From positions 1,765,750 through 1,829,749 of the forward strand of contig NW_006920411.1 in NCBI RefSeq assembly GCF_000344685.1: a stretch of 64,000 bases of DNA, in the 5' to 3' direction. Below are positions 43,049-55,602 of the stretch, piece by piece. This stretch comes from Gloeophyllum trabeum ATCC 11539 (lineage: Eukaryota; Basidiomycota; Agaricomycetes; Gloeophyllales; Gloeophyllaceae). Position numbers and translations under genes: made by a program. The notes under the pieces were generated by a model. The model had not been told where the DNA came from and ran no database searches. It saw only the letters and a list, made by a program, of their open reading frames with translations. Every line of letters starts with the position of its first letter. Position 1 is the stretch's first letter.

Positions 43049-46000
43049 ATGGACTCCGCGCGACTGGCCGCTTATTCTGCCGTTGCCGGAGAGAGCTCTG
43101 CACACGGCGGGGCGAAGCCCGGTGAGTACCAGGCTTCCTTTCACTGCCATCATTTGCATCATGCTGTGGGTCTAATGCTAGTGCTACCATGGTCTTCTAG
43201 CGCACACTCTTCGGCCAACGGTGATTCGCCGTGATACAGAACAGATTCTGTCCTATTATCAGTCCGCCGACGCCGGGCGGGCGTATGAGCCGCCGGTCTC
43301 TCAAGACCACCATCTCAATGGTACTACTCGTCGCAGACAAATGTCCTCAGGATCGACTTCGCCATCCGACTACTCTGATGACAACGACGGAGTTGAACAC
43401 AGATCGATAGCCGCCTCCCATCAGGAGAGGCAGCCCGAAGCGGGCGAAGGGAATCATCGTCGCCAAAGGTCGAGGGTGCGGTCAGACGGTGGAGAGGACA
43501 AGCGTCGTATCGCTCTTGTACAGGTTGAGTCGTCCTCGCGTTCGCATGACATGAACGGTGCCTCCGGGCAAAGAAGTCCCGCGTCTACCCCGTCCCGCGG
43601 TACGTCTCCAGGTTCAGCTGTCTCCCTTCTCTCGCAGAGAGGCATGGACGCCCATCTCAAGGGTCTTGCGCTCGTAGCACCTCCCGATGCCTCCCCTAGA
43701 TCATACTCCGACCTTACACCTCCACCGAGCGCGCCGGCTGAAGGTGCGAGACACGGAAATGCGGCGTTTCCAGGTCCATCCAGTTGGGGTCATCAGCGAT
43801 CGGCGTCTGAAATACCTCGAACGACCAAGAATGGAAGTATCAGACGTAAATCTTCTCGCGATGTAGGCGTTGTAGGCACTGGTGGGCCCTCTGTACCAGA
43901 CCAACCCTCCTCAAACCATGCTCTGCGTGAGCGCTCGCAGTTAGCGGAAGGTGGAGGGAATCTTCAACCGCCCATCTTCTTGACCCCTCAGTCACGCTCT
44001 CCCTCCCCTGGAAGCCGCCAGGACTCTGATTCAGAGTCGACGCACCGCCGTGGCCATTCACCTCTAGGCCAACGCGTGCAGGCAAAGCTCGCAGTCCAAG
44101 GTCATACGGGATATACACCTCCACTATTGACACCCGGGATTGGCCAAGAGAAGGAAATCCACCAGCCCGTAGCTGGACCCGTCGTAGTCGATTTAGAGAG
44201 TAGACTGCGTGGCGCTGTGTCACCTATGAGTCCACCGAACAACACAATGGCAGAGCCAAGTCCCTCACCATCTCCTAATCCAGCATGCGCACCAGATTTC
44301 TCTGCTTATCTCAATTATGAACCTGGTGTACACGCCACCGCAGGACCTCTTCCTCCTCCTCCTCGAGCTGTCTTCGACATCGACGCGCAATCGCCCCCAC
44401 CTCCACGACCTCCACGACTTCACTCTCCGCCTCCTATAAACACGCGACGTCGACCTGATACTGATCCTGTGCGGCAGCCGATGCAGCTCTCAAGTACTAG
44501 CAACTCGCAGACGCTACGACCTGAAACATCTCGAGTCTCGTTGAAGCGTGGCAATTCCGACTTTTCTATCATGGCTGTATCGGTGCATTCAGGTGACGAC
44601 AGGTAAGCACCACGATTGCAGTCTTTTGTGCGTCTGGCTTTACTGTGTCGCAGATCACCTCCGGAAGTTGGTGCTAGTGAAACTGAAGAACCTCACGCTG
44701 TGCATCTCCGCGAGGGAGCGTTCCCGCCGTCCACCTTTATACAACCCAATAGGAGCGACGACACTGGTTACAAGGAGTCTGATAGTCGAGATATGGGGAA
44801 CACTCCACAAGCACGACAGTCGGGAAATGGTGATGCCACTGTAGATGGCCAGGCATCTCCACTGACCATGACCATCGAACCGCCTGAAGATGATCTATCC
44901 AGGTTACCAGATAGTAACCTTCGTCATGCCAAAAGCCAGAGTAGTTTAGGACACGAATTCTCCCATCTCCAGATATCTTCCCCTGGCGGGGCATCATCTA
45001 GCTCTTATTCCAGCTCATCTCCTCCCCCGCCAGACGCTTCGGTACACCAGCGCTATAATACCATTGGGGAAGGATTCCCTGGATCACTGGACAATGCAGC
45101 ATGGATAAATATGAAGCGATTTTCGTCGCTGCCGCGCACGCCTTCCGGTGCATCCGGAGGTCGTTCGAGTAGTGGCTTGTCGACCAGAACACCCTCTCCG
45201 TCGCACAATCTCCCTCAAGCTGCTCAACCGCCCAAAATCATATCCAGGTGGCCGAATGCCATGTACTACGGTGACGTTGTGACACGGAAGAGTGCACTCG
45301 AACGTGCCATGGGTTACGCCCATAAAATCAATGAACTAGCCATGTACGACTGCGGGCTTGGCGCATGGGTGACGGCCAAGAAACATCCAGGTTGGTTTTT
45401 CTGCCTCCTTGTCATTAGGATGATACTTAGCATATCGACTCGCGTTCATATATCCAGGTGGCGTTGGTGGCTCGGGCAGTCGTGTTGGACTATCACCGAC
45501 AGGTCCAGCCCTGCCTTCGACCCTTGCAACATCTGGGCAACCTCGTCACACTTCTCATGGATCACAGGCTTCCGAGGCGACCTTCCCGAGACGTCCGGAT
45601 GCGTACTTAGCTACCGACTTGTCATCGAAGCCTACGGATGACATATCTCCTCCTACTGGCCCACCTCCGACTCTCCCGTATCCTTCTCTGGCTACACCTA
45701 GGACTCCATCCAGCCGGTTGTCGACAATACCATCGTCACCTGCTTCTCCACGTTCCTTGCCTAGCTCCTTATCCAAAGCGCCTGGTGCGGCTTTCTTTTC
45801 GTCTATCGGAAGGAAAACGAGTGTCCGGAAGGAAAGGGGACTTGGCCCGTCAGGTAGACTTCTAATGAAAGCTCCGCCTAACACCCCTCCGGCTCCTCGC
45901 CCAGTGCAGATCCAGAACGCTCCCTCAGTCCCTGGTGGGCCAAGGGCGCCTCCTGGTCGCATGCAGCGTTCACAGACTCTTGGCTTATCGCCAGGGTCGT

Positions 46001-46269
46001 CTACAGACTCGTCGCAGTCGCCGCCCACCAGTCTGAATTGGAGGGAGAGCACTGCTGCTAAACGCCCATCGTTCTTCGGTGTCTCCCGTTCCTCACCAAG
46101 TCGGCTTCCAGAGACCGAGTTTGAGAAACAACTGGACAAGTTAGCTGACCTATTACCTCAGGAGGACCGAGCTGTCCTTGCTGGGTACCTTCGCAGGTCA
46201 GGTCAAGATATTGTTGCCATCGGGCAATATCTTGAGGACGAGAAGAACGGGACAATTCGACGTGATTGA
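43049..46269 (+). CDS. Long disordered protein with CUE-like C-terminus, unrecognised
   Basis: The start MDSARLAAYSAVAGESSAHG is spliced to HTLRPTVIRRDTEQILSYY. Most of the roughly 1,000 residues are Ser/Pro-rich and disordered, with PPPPR-type segments that could bind SH3 or WW domains. An ordered block reads SRWPNAMYYGDVVTRKSALE followed by RAMGYAHKINELAMYDCGLG and AWVTAKKH. The C-terminal helix bundle, FEKQLDKLADLLPQEDRAV then LAGYLRRSGQDIVAIGQYLE, looks like a CUE-type ubiquitin-binding fold (LP and dileucine-like positions). Introns lie near 43120-43199, 44602-44653 and 45388-45455. Role unknown; a scaffold function is only a suggestion. Confidence 0.75.
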
Positions 46270-46440
46270 ACGGTCTCCGTTACCCCATCTCTCAACCTTG
46301 CAACTATACATTAAAATTCATAATGTTCATCGAATCGTACATGTATGTATTAGTCCTCGTTGTGATAGCTGCTTTCGCCTTCGGCATGGAATGGACATCG
46401 AGCGCTTCCGGAGCTTAGAGTGGCGAACATGTTACCCTAC

Positions 46441-48285
46441 TTATCTGACCATACCAGCGGGCCTGAACGATCCGGACGACCGTTTAGCAGATGGAGGTGC
46501 TACGACTACTAGGATTGAACTCTCAGTCACCTTTGAGATCAAGAAACTAAACTGACCGCGATTTGGGTGCCGAGCCTTATTATCGTTGGCCCATGGGGTA
46601 CCTGATCTGACGTTCTGATGCCTAGATGTCCCAAGCACCATTGCTTCCACCTCATTCCCGCTGTCCGAACGATCCGAGATACTTATACTGGGCGCGAGCG
46701 AGCGATCGTTGGGTGCGAAGGGTCTACGCTGTGTTGTCAACCGTTGGTACGAGGATTGTTGTTGCCAGCCACTAGCTTGATGACCACCGAGGATAGACGC
46801 AGACGTAGTTCGATTGACGATCGGTGTCCTTTGCACCTGTCGAATATCGCGGTGAGACGGCACTACTGATGCGAATCCAACGGAGCCTCACCCCGGCTGC
46901 TTCCATCCCGCCTACGAACGCACTGATGTTCCCTGCAGGCACTCCGAGCGGGACGGCAGCCCTCTGCCTCCTTAGCTGTTCTTCTGAGCCTAGTCGGTCT
47001 ATTGCCGCCGCCCCGGTAGCGCCTATGCCATGGACATTACTCGACACGTCGGGAGCTATTGCATTGGGTGCCAGAAGGGCTTTCCTCTTGACTCTGTCGT
47101 ATTGCGCCTGAATAAGGTACCTTCAGCAGGAGAAGAAGAGTGGGTGGCCCGCTGACCTTGAGCTTCTGGTACTCTTTATCCCGTTCTCTCGAAGCGTCTT
47201 GCAATTCTCGAACTTTACGACGCTCCAACTCCAAATCTCGCTCGAGTTCTGTTCGAAACGTGCGTGCAATCTCAAATTTAGTAATGAGAAAATTGGTTAC
47301 CTGATATCTTGTTCCCCAAGAGACTGATCTCCGAGTTTGCTGAGACATACGTATCATTTCCCGCCAACTTAGTCAGTTCAGCAAAAGGTTCACCTTCTCT
47401 AAGGACGTTGTCTAGTTGTTTCTGCAGCTGAGCGTTTCTGTCGTTCAGATTACGCAAGACGGCTTGTTGGAACGAGCTGAAACGCTTGAACATCGTGTCG
47501 GTCCTGGCCAAACAATGCGACGTACTTCTCCTGGTGGATCTGGTATTGCCAGAAAGAGATAGCTCTTTGGTAGCCGGGAAGATATGGATATTGACAGTGA
47601 CGGCTACTTGTCCGCGCTCACCTGCTACAGATTTCGAGGATAATGGATGGAGTAAGACCTGACAAGACTGACTAGCGAAAATGTACGGTGAGGAATGCGC
47701 CACTATCGCATCGGCATGCTTACGGTCTTATAATCGTTGGAAGGATGCAAAGAAGAAACCTAGTATCCAATGACGAAAACGTTATTGCCCTAGTCCAAAT
47801 TGATCTCACCACAACGTCATCTCTATTGACCGATTACCTGCTAAGAACTGGAGCGGGAAGGATGCTAGTGGACTGACGGCTCGCTCAACGGGCTTTCGCA
47901 GGCTTGCCGATTCATGCTCTCGTATTAGTTCACAGAAAATTGGAAGTGCCGAGATGTGCAACGTACCAGGACACAATCGAGATGCATTAAAGAGTTCATT
48001 TGCGCATTCAACTACGCCAGATTTCTTTGTCACGGAACAGAGGGCACTGTTACTTTCAATAAAGCTTACTGCAGAAAATATGTGAACCTAGGAAGCACGA
48101 GCTTCAGTTGCGCCCAGGATCTCTACAGGACGAAGAAGCATACAGGTCGTCTACGAGCAACGGGTAAGCAATGTACAACACTAGTACTCGGTCTTCACTT
48201 GAGGAAACATATCACGCACTACGACTGCTTTATCCGCCAGAACCCTGCGACATGTCAGTCTGTTGCATTTGAGTTCCGTGTCCAT
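46441..48285 (-). CDS. HEI10: HEI10/Zip3-type RING E3 ligase (CCNB1IP1-like)
   Basis: The RING is spread over four tiny exons: MDTELKCNRLTCRRVLADKA, then TTC, SHIFC (an 18-nt exon at 48070-48087), and ECANELFNASRLCPA, then CESPLSEP. This gives C-x3-C, C-x-H-x2-C-x2-C and C-x2-C. It continues DDVV, SSLHPSNDYKT, SVLSGLTPSIILEICSRA and ISFWQYQIHQEK. A coiled coil follows (LNDRNAQLQKQLDNVLREG; RDLELERRKVRELQDASRE). The C-terminal tail is Ser/Gln-rich and ends SSGSFRPAGMVR. The family supports ubiquitin/SUMO regulation of meiotic crossover sites. The last exons are the least certain part of the model. Confidence 0.82.
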
Positions 48286-48634
48286 GGTCGCCAACCCAGG
48301 AAGTGAGTATTGAAACCAATAGTAAGAGCTCAGTTGTGGCCGCGGTCAGGTCGCGGAGTTCAAAATTAAACGCGCATACATCGAGATTCATATCTCGAGG
48401 GCGAATCAGCTCTTGTGATTCTAGGACGGATCAGATCGACTCAGTACCCACGTCATGCATAAACTCTCGCGAATAAATTAGCAGTAGTGTACGAGTAGTT
48501 CGAGGAAATCTAGGATACAATGCAACAATTCTGGAAAACAAGTGGGCACCATGGGAATCAGCCGGTCAACAATATGTGTCCGTATATGCAGCAATATTAG
48601 GAAATGGAGCAGGACTTAGTACAAGCAATAGGTT
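48286..48634. other. Intergenic spacer
   Basis: Upstream of the HEI10-like gene and downstream of the GAR-domain gene. No gene, repeat or RNA signal seen. Confidence 0.4.
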
Positions 48635-51600
48635 TCAAGGCCTCCACACTGGTCCCGGGGTACGGGAAGGGGTATTGGGAACGACCTTCTTGATGCGTGT
48701 GGTGGACGGCGGCCTCTTAGTGGGAGTGACAGGGCGTTCCATACCCTCAGCTCGCCGCATGAACTGTAACGGAGTCAAGGGTGAACCAGGCGAAGACGTC
48801 GTCTTGATTGAGTGCGGACTTCTCCCGCTCGGTGTCGATAATGCGAACGACGGGAGATGAGCGTCCTTGGACTCGGGCGTCTGAGGTCGAAATGAATCAC
48901 TCGTGTTGTCGAGAAGTGTCTTGGAGCTGATCCATTTCTCCCGAGGGGCAGTCGTACCGGGCGGAGATTCTGGCATCAGGCGGAAGAGGTCAGCGAAGTG
49001 ATTCTTGATGAACCTATAACACTCGTCAGGGATGGTATCAATCCACTAAGCGCGAGCACCTACTTCGATAATTCTGTCCATCCTCCACCCACACGTACCA
49101 TGACAGTTTGAGATCGTAAAATCCTGCAGAAGCATAGCCTGGGCTCTTGATCGCCAATCCAGTATTTTCCGCTCTGGTCCTTCCAAGTATCTGCGACAAC
49201 CTCGATATTGATGTTCACAGGTAGGTTGTTCACAACGTCGCCGACTGCAACATCCAGTTTGTTCTTCGGATTAGGAATGTAGGGCTTCTTCGTCATTTGG
49301 GGAATCTTGCTCCGGGGAGTAGAGACTTTGCGTAAGGACGTGAGTGACTCTCGTGGAGCTCGAGACCAAGTAGAGAGAGAAGCGCTCGAGCGATGGGAAG
49401 ACGCATCAGACAATGTCGGGGATCTACGTTGCCGACTTTGGCCAGTCTGAGCTCGAGGACGACTGGGCGTCGCGGGCACTACCTTTGGAGAGGTGAGAGT
49501 CGATGAATTCGATGTGGTGCTCATTGTCCGTTGCCGGGAGGCGAAGGTCGTGCTGTGAAGCCTGGATGAACTTGGTACCTGTGACCCGGATACCGAACGC
49601 GTCGTCGACGCGATTGATAGCCTACTGGAGGATCTTCGAGAAGTATCCGTTGTATTGGAAGTAGACCGTTTAGGACCGATGACGGGTGGTGCCAGATGCC
49701 GCCCACGAGAGGGCCGAAGGGACAGGTTGGCGTAACTGTCAGTCTTCCTATGGGCGCTGGAAAGACTGGACCGATTGGAACTGCTGTTCATGGACACTGA
49801 ACTATTCCTACCAGAACTAATCACGCTCCCTGGTCGAGAGACCACACTAACCGATCGAGACTTGCTCTCGGCGAGCCTCTCTTTGCTCATTTCGTCCAAT
49901 TCCGTCCAAGTTTGCAACACTCGGGTTTTCTCGGATGTAGCACGGGGGTCGTCGCTGACTTCTTCACACTGTGCTTCCATGCGAGCAATCACCGTTTTAG
50001 TGAAGCCTACCCTAGCAAGCAGTTGTTCCTCCGGCGGACTGGTCACTTGAGAGACGTAGGAAGACAACAGAGGGCCAGCAGGAGGGGCAGGATAACTGTC
50101 GATGTGCTCAAGCAAATCACTGAGACAATTGTCACAGTGCTGAATTAACACAAACAAATTCGCCAGCTGATTGATCCGTGACAGCATTTCTTGGGCGGCG
50201 AGCACATCAGCTTGCAGAGACTTGAGTTCCGTACTCAAGGGACACCCGTCAGCAGGTGGTAATTGATCCATCTCCTGCACTATGCCTGAGAACAGTGCAA
50301 CGAGGTGCTTCCTGTCCTCGTCGGTAGGTAATGATGTATTTGACGAGGAGGGCTTTGCGACCTTGTCAAGACTGAGGGCGCGCAATCGTCTCCTAAGACC
50401 GAATATTTTGGTTTGTAGATCCAGCATTTCTGAAGGCACAGTAGGAGGTGGTGGAGACGTGGACACCTGCAAGCCGAATACATCTGTCGGGAGTGATTAT
50501 CGAGGGTCGGAACATATCTATGCCTAGTCACTCTACTCACCTTCTTTCATAAGGCTTGGTTCCGCGGCATCCGGTTGCGGAACCACTCGACCACTCCCCG
50601 ACGCGTCCTCATTCTCAATTGATGGGACATCGGATGAGGCCACGTCCAATCCAGTTTCAGGCACAGGACCATCTTCGTCCTCTAAAGGACGTTCCTCTGT
50701 CGACTGTTCTTCTTGCACAGGCAGCAAAGCAGTAGTCGTCCGCTCGGACTCTGCACGTTCTCGCTCCAGGCACTCAGCCTCCACGCGCTCTCGCTCCAAA
50801 CGTTCAGCTTCCAGCCGTTCAGCCTCCATTCGCTCTTGTTCCAACCGTTCAGCTTCCAGACGTTCACGCTCCAGACGCTCGGCCTCAATTCGCTCTTGTT
50901 CCAACCGGTGGGCTTCCAGACGCACCTGCTTCAAACGCTCAGCCTCCAGACGGTCTTGCTCCATACGTTCCGCTTCCAGACGCTCTCGCTGCAGCCGTTC
51001 AGCCTCTCGACGCTCTTTCTCTAGCCGCTCAGCCTCCAGCCGTGCAGCTTCGAGCCGCTCTCGCTCCGAACGTCCGGCCTCTAGGCGCTCTCGCTGCAGC
51101 CGTTCAGCCTCCTGACGCTCTTGCTCTAGCCGCTCAGCCTCCAGCCGTTCAGCTTCTAGTCGCTCTCGCTCTTCTTGTAAGCGTTTGGTTTCGGCCAACT
51201 GTCGTTCGTGCTCTCTCCGAGTCCGGGCACGTTGCGCGTGTAATATAGAGCGCTGAAGAGCATCTACATTCGCATTCCAAGAAGCCGTCCGACCACGAGC
51301 GTCCTCCAAGTTCCTTTTCCTTTCAGTGACGAGGGTGTCATGCACGCTAGCGTCGATATTACCTGCGAGTAACTCCATCTTGGTAACCTGATCTTGGATG
51401 CCAGCCAATAAATGAGCGAGCGTTGGCCCGTGGAGTTGCAATATGCCGTCGACTTGGAGGGCGAGCGAGTCCAGGGCATCAGTGTCAAGTGCTGTAGAAC
51501 CGAGGCTCTCAAATGCGGCCCTGGCGTTTCCGAGCTCGACCTCCGCATCACTAAGGACGCCGTCCAAACTGGATGACGCTTCATCGATGGCGCGAGCGAT

Positions 51601-54273
51601 CTTCGCAACGTTATAATGATCAGTCTTGCGCAGTAGCGCCTGCATATCTCCGGCTAGCCTCATTGAAAATAGGTTTATATCTGTCCGGACTGCGCCATCC
51701 AGCGCAATAGGATCCAGCAGTGAGTTGATCTGCAGTTCCCCCCGCAAAGTATGAGACCCTGTCTGGTCATCATTAGCAGAGAGCGAGCTTGAAGGGAAGC
51801 TGGAGACAGGCAACATAGAGGTGAGCAGCGGTACACGTTGAGCCAGACTGTCCGTGAACGCGCAAACATCCTTCTGCAGCTCCGACAGTGATACAGGGCT
51901 ACCGGCATTGCGTACTTCATCTTCATGCGTACCATTCGACATGACATCCTGGATAATTAAGTCGTACCGTGTCCTGGCATCTTCAATGCGCAGCTGCAGA
52001 TCGTTGACCTCGTCACAAACCACCGTCATAGCATCACGTTGAGATCGGACTGCTTGCCAAACTCTGCACATGTCTTGCACACGGTCCAGACCATCTCTAA
52101 GCCTGTCAAGCTCGCTGTAGAGCCAATCCCATAAGGATGCATTGAGAGATTGAGAAAGGGGCGATAGAAGAGATGGAATTGTCTGATCCATGATAATCCG
52201 GAGGTGTTCGAGTTCGGGCCTTATGTCGTCCAGTGAAGGAAGAGATATAACGTGAGTTGGGCTCTCCGGAGTCAAAGACTGGGCACCCCTGTCGGCGGCA
52301 GACACGTATTTATTCTTGAGCATAGCATCATGCACGGAGCGCCGCGTTCCTTCAAGAGTCTGCCTCGTTTGTGTCATGGTTGCCCATACCTTGCGCACGT
52401 CCCTCAGCATCGCTACGCGGCCCTCCACCTCCGAGCGAACTTCGGCTGCATTCGTCGAATATTGAACCAAACGATCAATGCAGGACGTAACGGAGGCCAG
52501 AAAAGTCGAGTCAAGACAATCATCGTCAAGGTCTGTCATAGCCTCCCGGAGCTGGGTTAAGTAGCCAAGTGCGAGACGACGTTGCTCATCCAGCTGGACC
52601 AAGAGCGAAGGCATGAGAGCAAGGAATACTTCATGGCGTTGGGTTTCTAAACATCTTTCCGAGTTCAGGTCCGGGGGTGAGCCGTCCCCATCCGAAGTCT
52701 CGATTCCATTGGTAAGTTGGTCGATAATGCTTGCAAGGCGTGTGCACGACGCTTCCGCTGCCTGAGAGAGGGTTTCTACACGCTTCACGACTGTAAATGT
52801 GCCAGAATACTCCTTGGCGATGGCGCCCGCTTGTTTACTAAGGTCCAACGCTGTCTTGAGTTCCTCGGAAAGCGTTCGCGCAATAGTATCATTGAATACC
52901 TGTTGATCGGGATACAGTGGGTGAGTGGGTCGTGGAAATGTACTTATGGGAGAAGCCGGATTGGTCCTTGTTTGAACACGCTTAATCAATGCATCGGCTC
53001 TTGACGTGTATGCAGCTGCCTGCCGCGCAGTAGGATGGCCACGTCGGGCGGACATTATTTCTTCTATGAGAGTCTGCGCAGCTGCCTGGTCTTTGAGTGA
53101 CTCGACGTATATTTCATCAGCCCTATGTAAAGGGTGAGTCTACCCGGTATATCATAAGATATTTCGTTGAGATACTTTTTCCATTGCATGACAACGCCTA
53201 AGACGAACTTGCCCAGGTTTTCCATCTCCATTATGCCCTTGTTCTCCAGCCGATCTTGTTCATCCAATAGTTCATCGGGGACGCTCCTACGGCTGGTATC
53301 AATGAGTTTGTCCAGCGCCTTGCCCGCACTTGCGATTTTGCCATGCCTGAGAGCGGAAAGCCGGCTGGCAAACTGGGCAGCATCCCGCGAGAGAGTCTCC
53401 GCCTGCTTAAAGCGAGCACTACGGGAGAAGCTCCCCGAGCTAGATACGGATGACTCTGAATGCACGGAAGTCATGGAACTAACTGAGCCGCGCCGAACCG
53501 GGGTTTCTTGCACCTTGCCCATTTGATCATATATAGTGGTCGACCATCGTGCTCGACCCTCCAGGAATTCGCGCAACTCCTGGCTGACATGGCGGTACTC
53601 TACCCATGCCCCGATACGATGTTCCTCCCAAGTAAGTCTCGTTGACAGTAGATCCAGGTGTTCAGTGCGGTCTCGAAGAAGATGCAACAATTTGTCCAAT
53701 TTGTATATAGTCGTCAGGGTTAGTTCAATGAGATCTGTGTCTTCCGGGGACAGGTTGCGCTTGGAAGCGGCTTGGAGGAATTCAGGCGTTATTCTGGCAT
53801 AGTGAAATACAAGGATAAGACGAACCTTTAGTCACTTCTCGTAGCTTCTTAAGCTCACCAGAATCAAATATCTCTGTCTCTTTCTCAATTCTATCATGTT
53901 CTACCATCCACTCTTGCAACTGTTCGCGAGTTGGTAAGCCAGGAACCGTCTCCGCGGATGCCCTAACGGCGTCTAAGCCAGCGAAGACCTCTATTGGAGG
54001 CAGTTTCTCTAAGAACTGCGGGAATCATAAGCTTGCAGAAACCATGGGCCTGATGAGACATACAGCAATCTTTTCCTCAATCCAGGCCTTCCTTTCACTG
54101 AATGCCTGCAATTGAATAACCTCCTGCCAATCCAAAGGTATCTCCTCGTTCGTGTTCATTTCCGTTGGTGTCTTCACGTGGTCGTTGAACTTCAATCCAG
54201 TGGCATTAAGTCCCTCGAGCGTACCAGACGGCTCGGCAGGACAGTCATGCTCTGCAGGAGGCTCCGCTGACAT
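48635..54273 (-). CDS. GAR-domain cytoskeletal protein with long ER/K helix (spectraplakin-like)
   Basis: The gene encodes about 1,700 residues. The N-terminus MSAEPPAEHDCPAEPSGTLE leads to helical segments (ERKAWIEEKIA; KLDKLLHLLRDRTEHLDLLS). A long central exon from MSARRGHPTARQAAAYTSRA consists of spectrin-like helical repeats. A highly charged stretch at about 50760-51210 repeats RLEAERLEQERxEAERLxRE and should form a single alpha helix. A Ser/Arg-rich linker precedes the GAR domain, NKLDVAVGDVVNNLPVNINI and DTWKDQSGKYWIGDQEPRLC, then FCRILRSQTVMVRVGGGWTE. GAR (GAS2-related) domains bind microtubules, so this is likely a microtubule-linked scaffold. No actin-binding calponin domain is visible. 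The last exon ends TPSRTPGPVWRP. Confidence 0.85.
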
Positions 54274-54559
54274 CCTAGCGTATGTAGATGGATTCTCCGA
54301 GGTCCTTGCAGTTCAAGTCGTCCTATAGTGCATCAATCAAGGCATTACACTGTCCAGCGGTGGAGGAAACGAGGCCAGAAAGTAGGCTACAACGAGGCAT
54401 AAACGATGTGAAGAAACCCAGGGAGTCAGGGACAGATAAATGTGATTAGTCAGCACCATGGACGCTCGTTGTAATGCCTCAGGTTGGCCTCAGGTCTTCT
54501 ATCGCTACCGCTGACGGGCCTCTTCCTCTTCCCGTCATTCCAGTCGACTACGAGTATAC

Positions 54560-55222
54560 ATGGCATCACCTGCTGACAACGAGATACATTCTCGCGCTGA
54601 AAATCGATTTGAAATGACCCAGGCTCGTCCATCAAGCGCTTGGACGTCCGTGGTTCCTCGGCTGGCGGTGGTATCTGCCGTGATACTCCCGATTGCCTTC
54701 GTTCCGTATCTGCTTGTCCGACGACAATTACACGCTTTGCATCGGTCAGCAGAGAATATAAACTCTACCTTCCAGGCTGTCCAACGAGATTCGGCGAGTA
54801 TCGCTATCGAAACGACCCGATTGCGGCAGGCGGAACAACTGCAGACCAGGACGTTACTACGCCAGATCCAATGGGATGTGGATCACTTGCGCCAGGATTT
54901 GGCCGCTCTTCAGAGATCGCAGAGTGCCTCTGAAGACGATCTGCGTCGTTTGCGGGAAGAAGCCGATGCAGAGAAACAGCGTGCTCGGTACATAAGCTTG
55001 CTACTTACACTCATGAATGACTGCTGATGACTCTTCCTTGGTGCCAGCTCGCAATTGACGACATTGAATGAGCTCGGCTTGTCTCTAGCAGACATAGCAG
55101 CCTTCTTGCAGGAGATAGAAGTTAAAGGCGGTTTCACCAGTAAGGACCGTGATCCCCAATGGATTGAGCGTTTGCGAGGAATCGCGATGGAGCTTAACCA
55201 GAAGCTGCGAGGAAGCAAATAA
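54560..55222 (+). CDS. Single-pass coiled-coil membrane protein, unrecognised
   Basis: Two exons encode about 200 residues. After MASPADNEIHSRAENRFEMT comes a hydrophobic segment, VVPRLAVVSAVILPIAFVPY, then a coiled coil (LHALHRSAENINSTFQAV; TLLRQIQWDVDHLRQDLAAL; DLRRLREEADAEKQRAR). After a short intron the end reads LTTLNELGLSLADIAAFLQE with IERLRGIAMELNQKLRG. Topology suggests an organelle or ER anchor with a cytosolic coiled coil. I do not recognise the family. Divergent from the GAR-domain gene (286 bp between starts). Confidence 0.72.
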
Positions 55223-55602
55223 GTGAATAGGCGCTGACATCAACGGCTTCACTTCGTAATATCTAGGTCACTACTCCTAGATCCTAGGTTCCTCCCCTGC
55301 TTTGTTGGCCTTCCTCAGTCATGACAGGGCGTCGTCGTATATTGCAGGTCTACCATGTTGTTCTGCTATTCAGAGATCAAGATATTGTAGCATTATTCAA
55401 ACGAGTTGCAGAGTTATGTAGTGTAGATACACCGCCGGATTCACTTGTACTGCTTCAGCTCATGTACTATTACATTTTCGGGTATGAGTCCGCACGAATC
55501 ATACTTCGTTAAGGCGTGAATGTTAATATACAAAACAACCCAATAAGTCATCGTATAAGATAATACACTCAACAAATCGTGAACTTCATCAAAATGTCGT
55601 CG

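Noticed and set aside
42528..43190. Minus-strand open frame overlapping the LEU1 end
   Set aside because: It is the shadow of the LEU1 coding strand plus spacer and shows no family signal.
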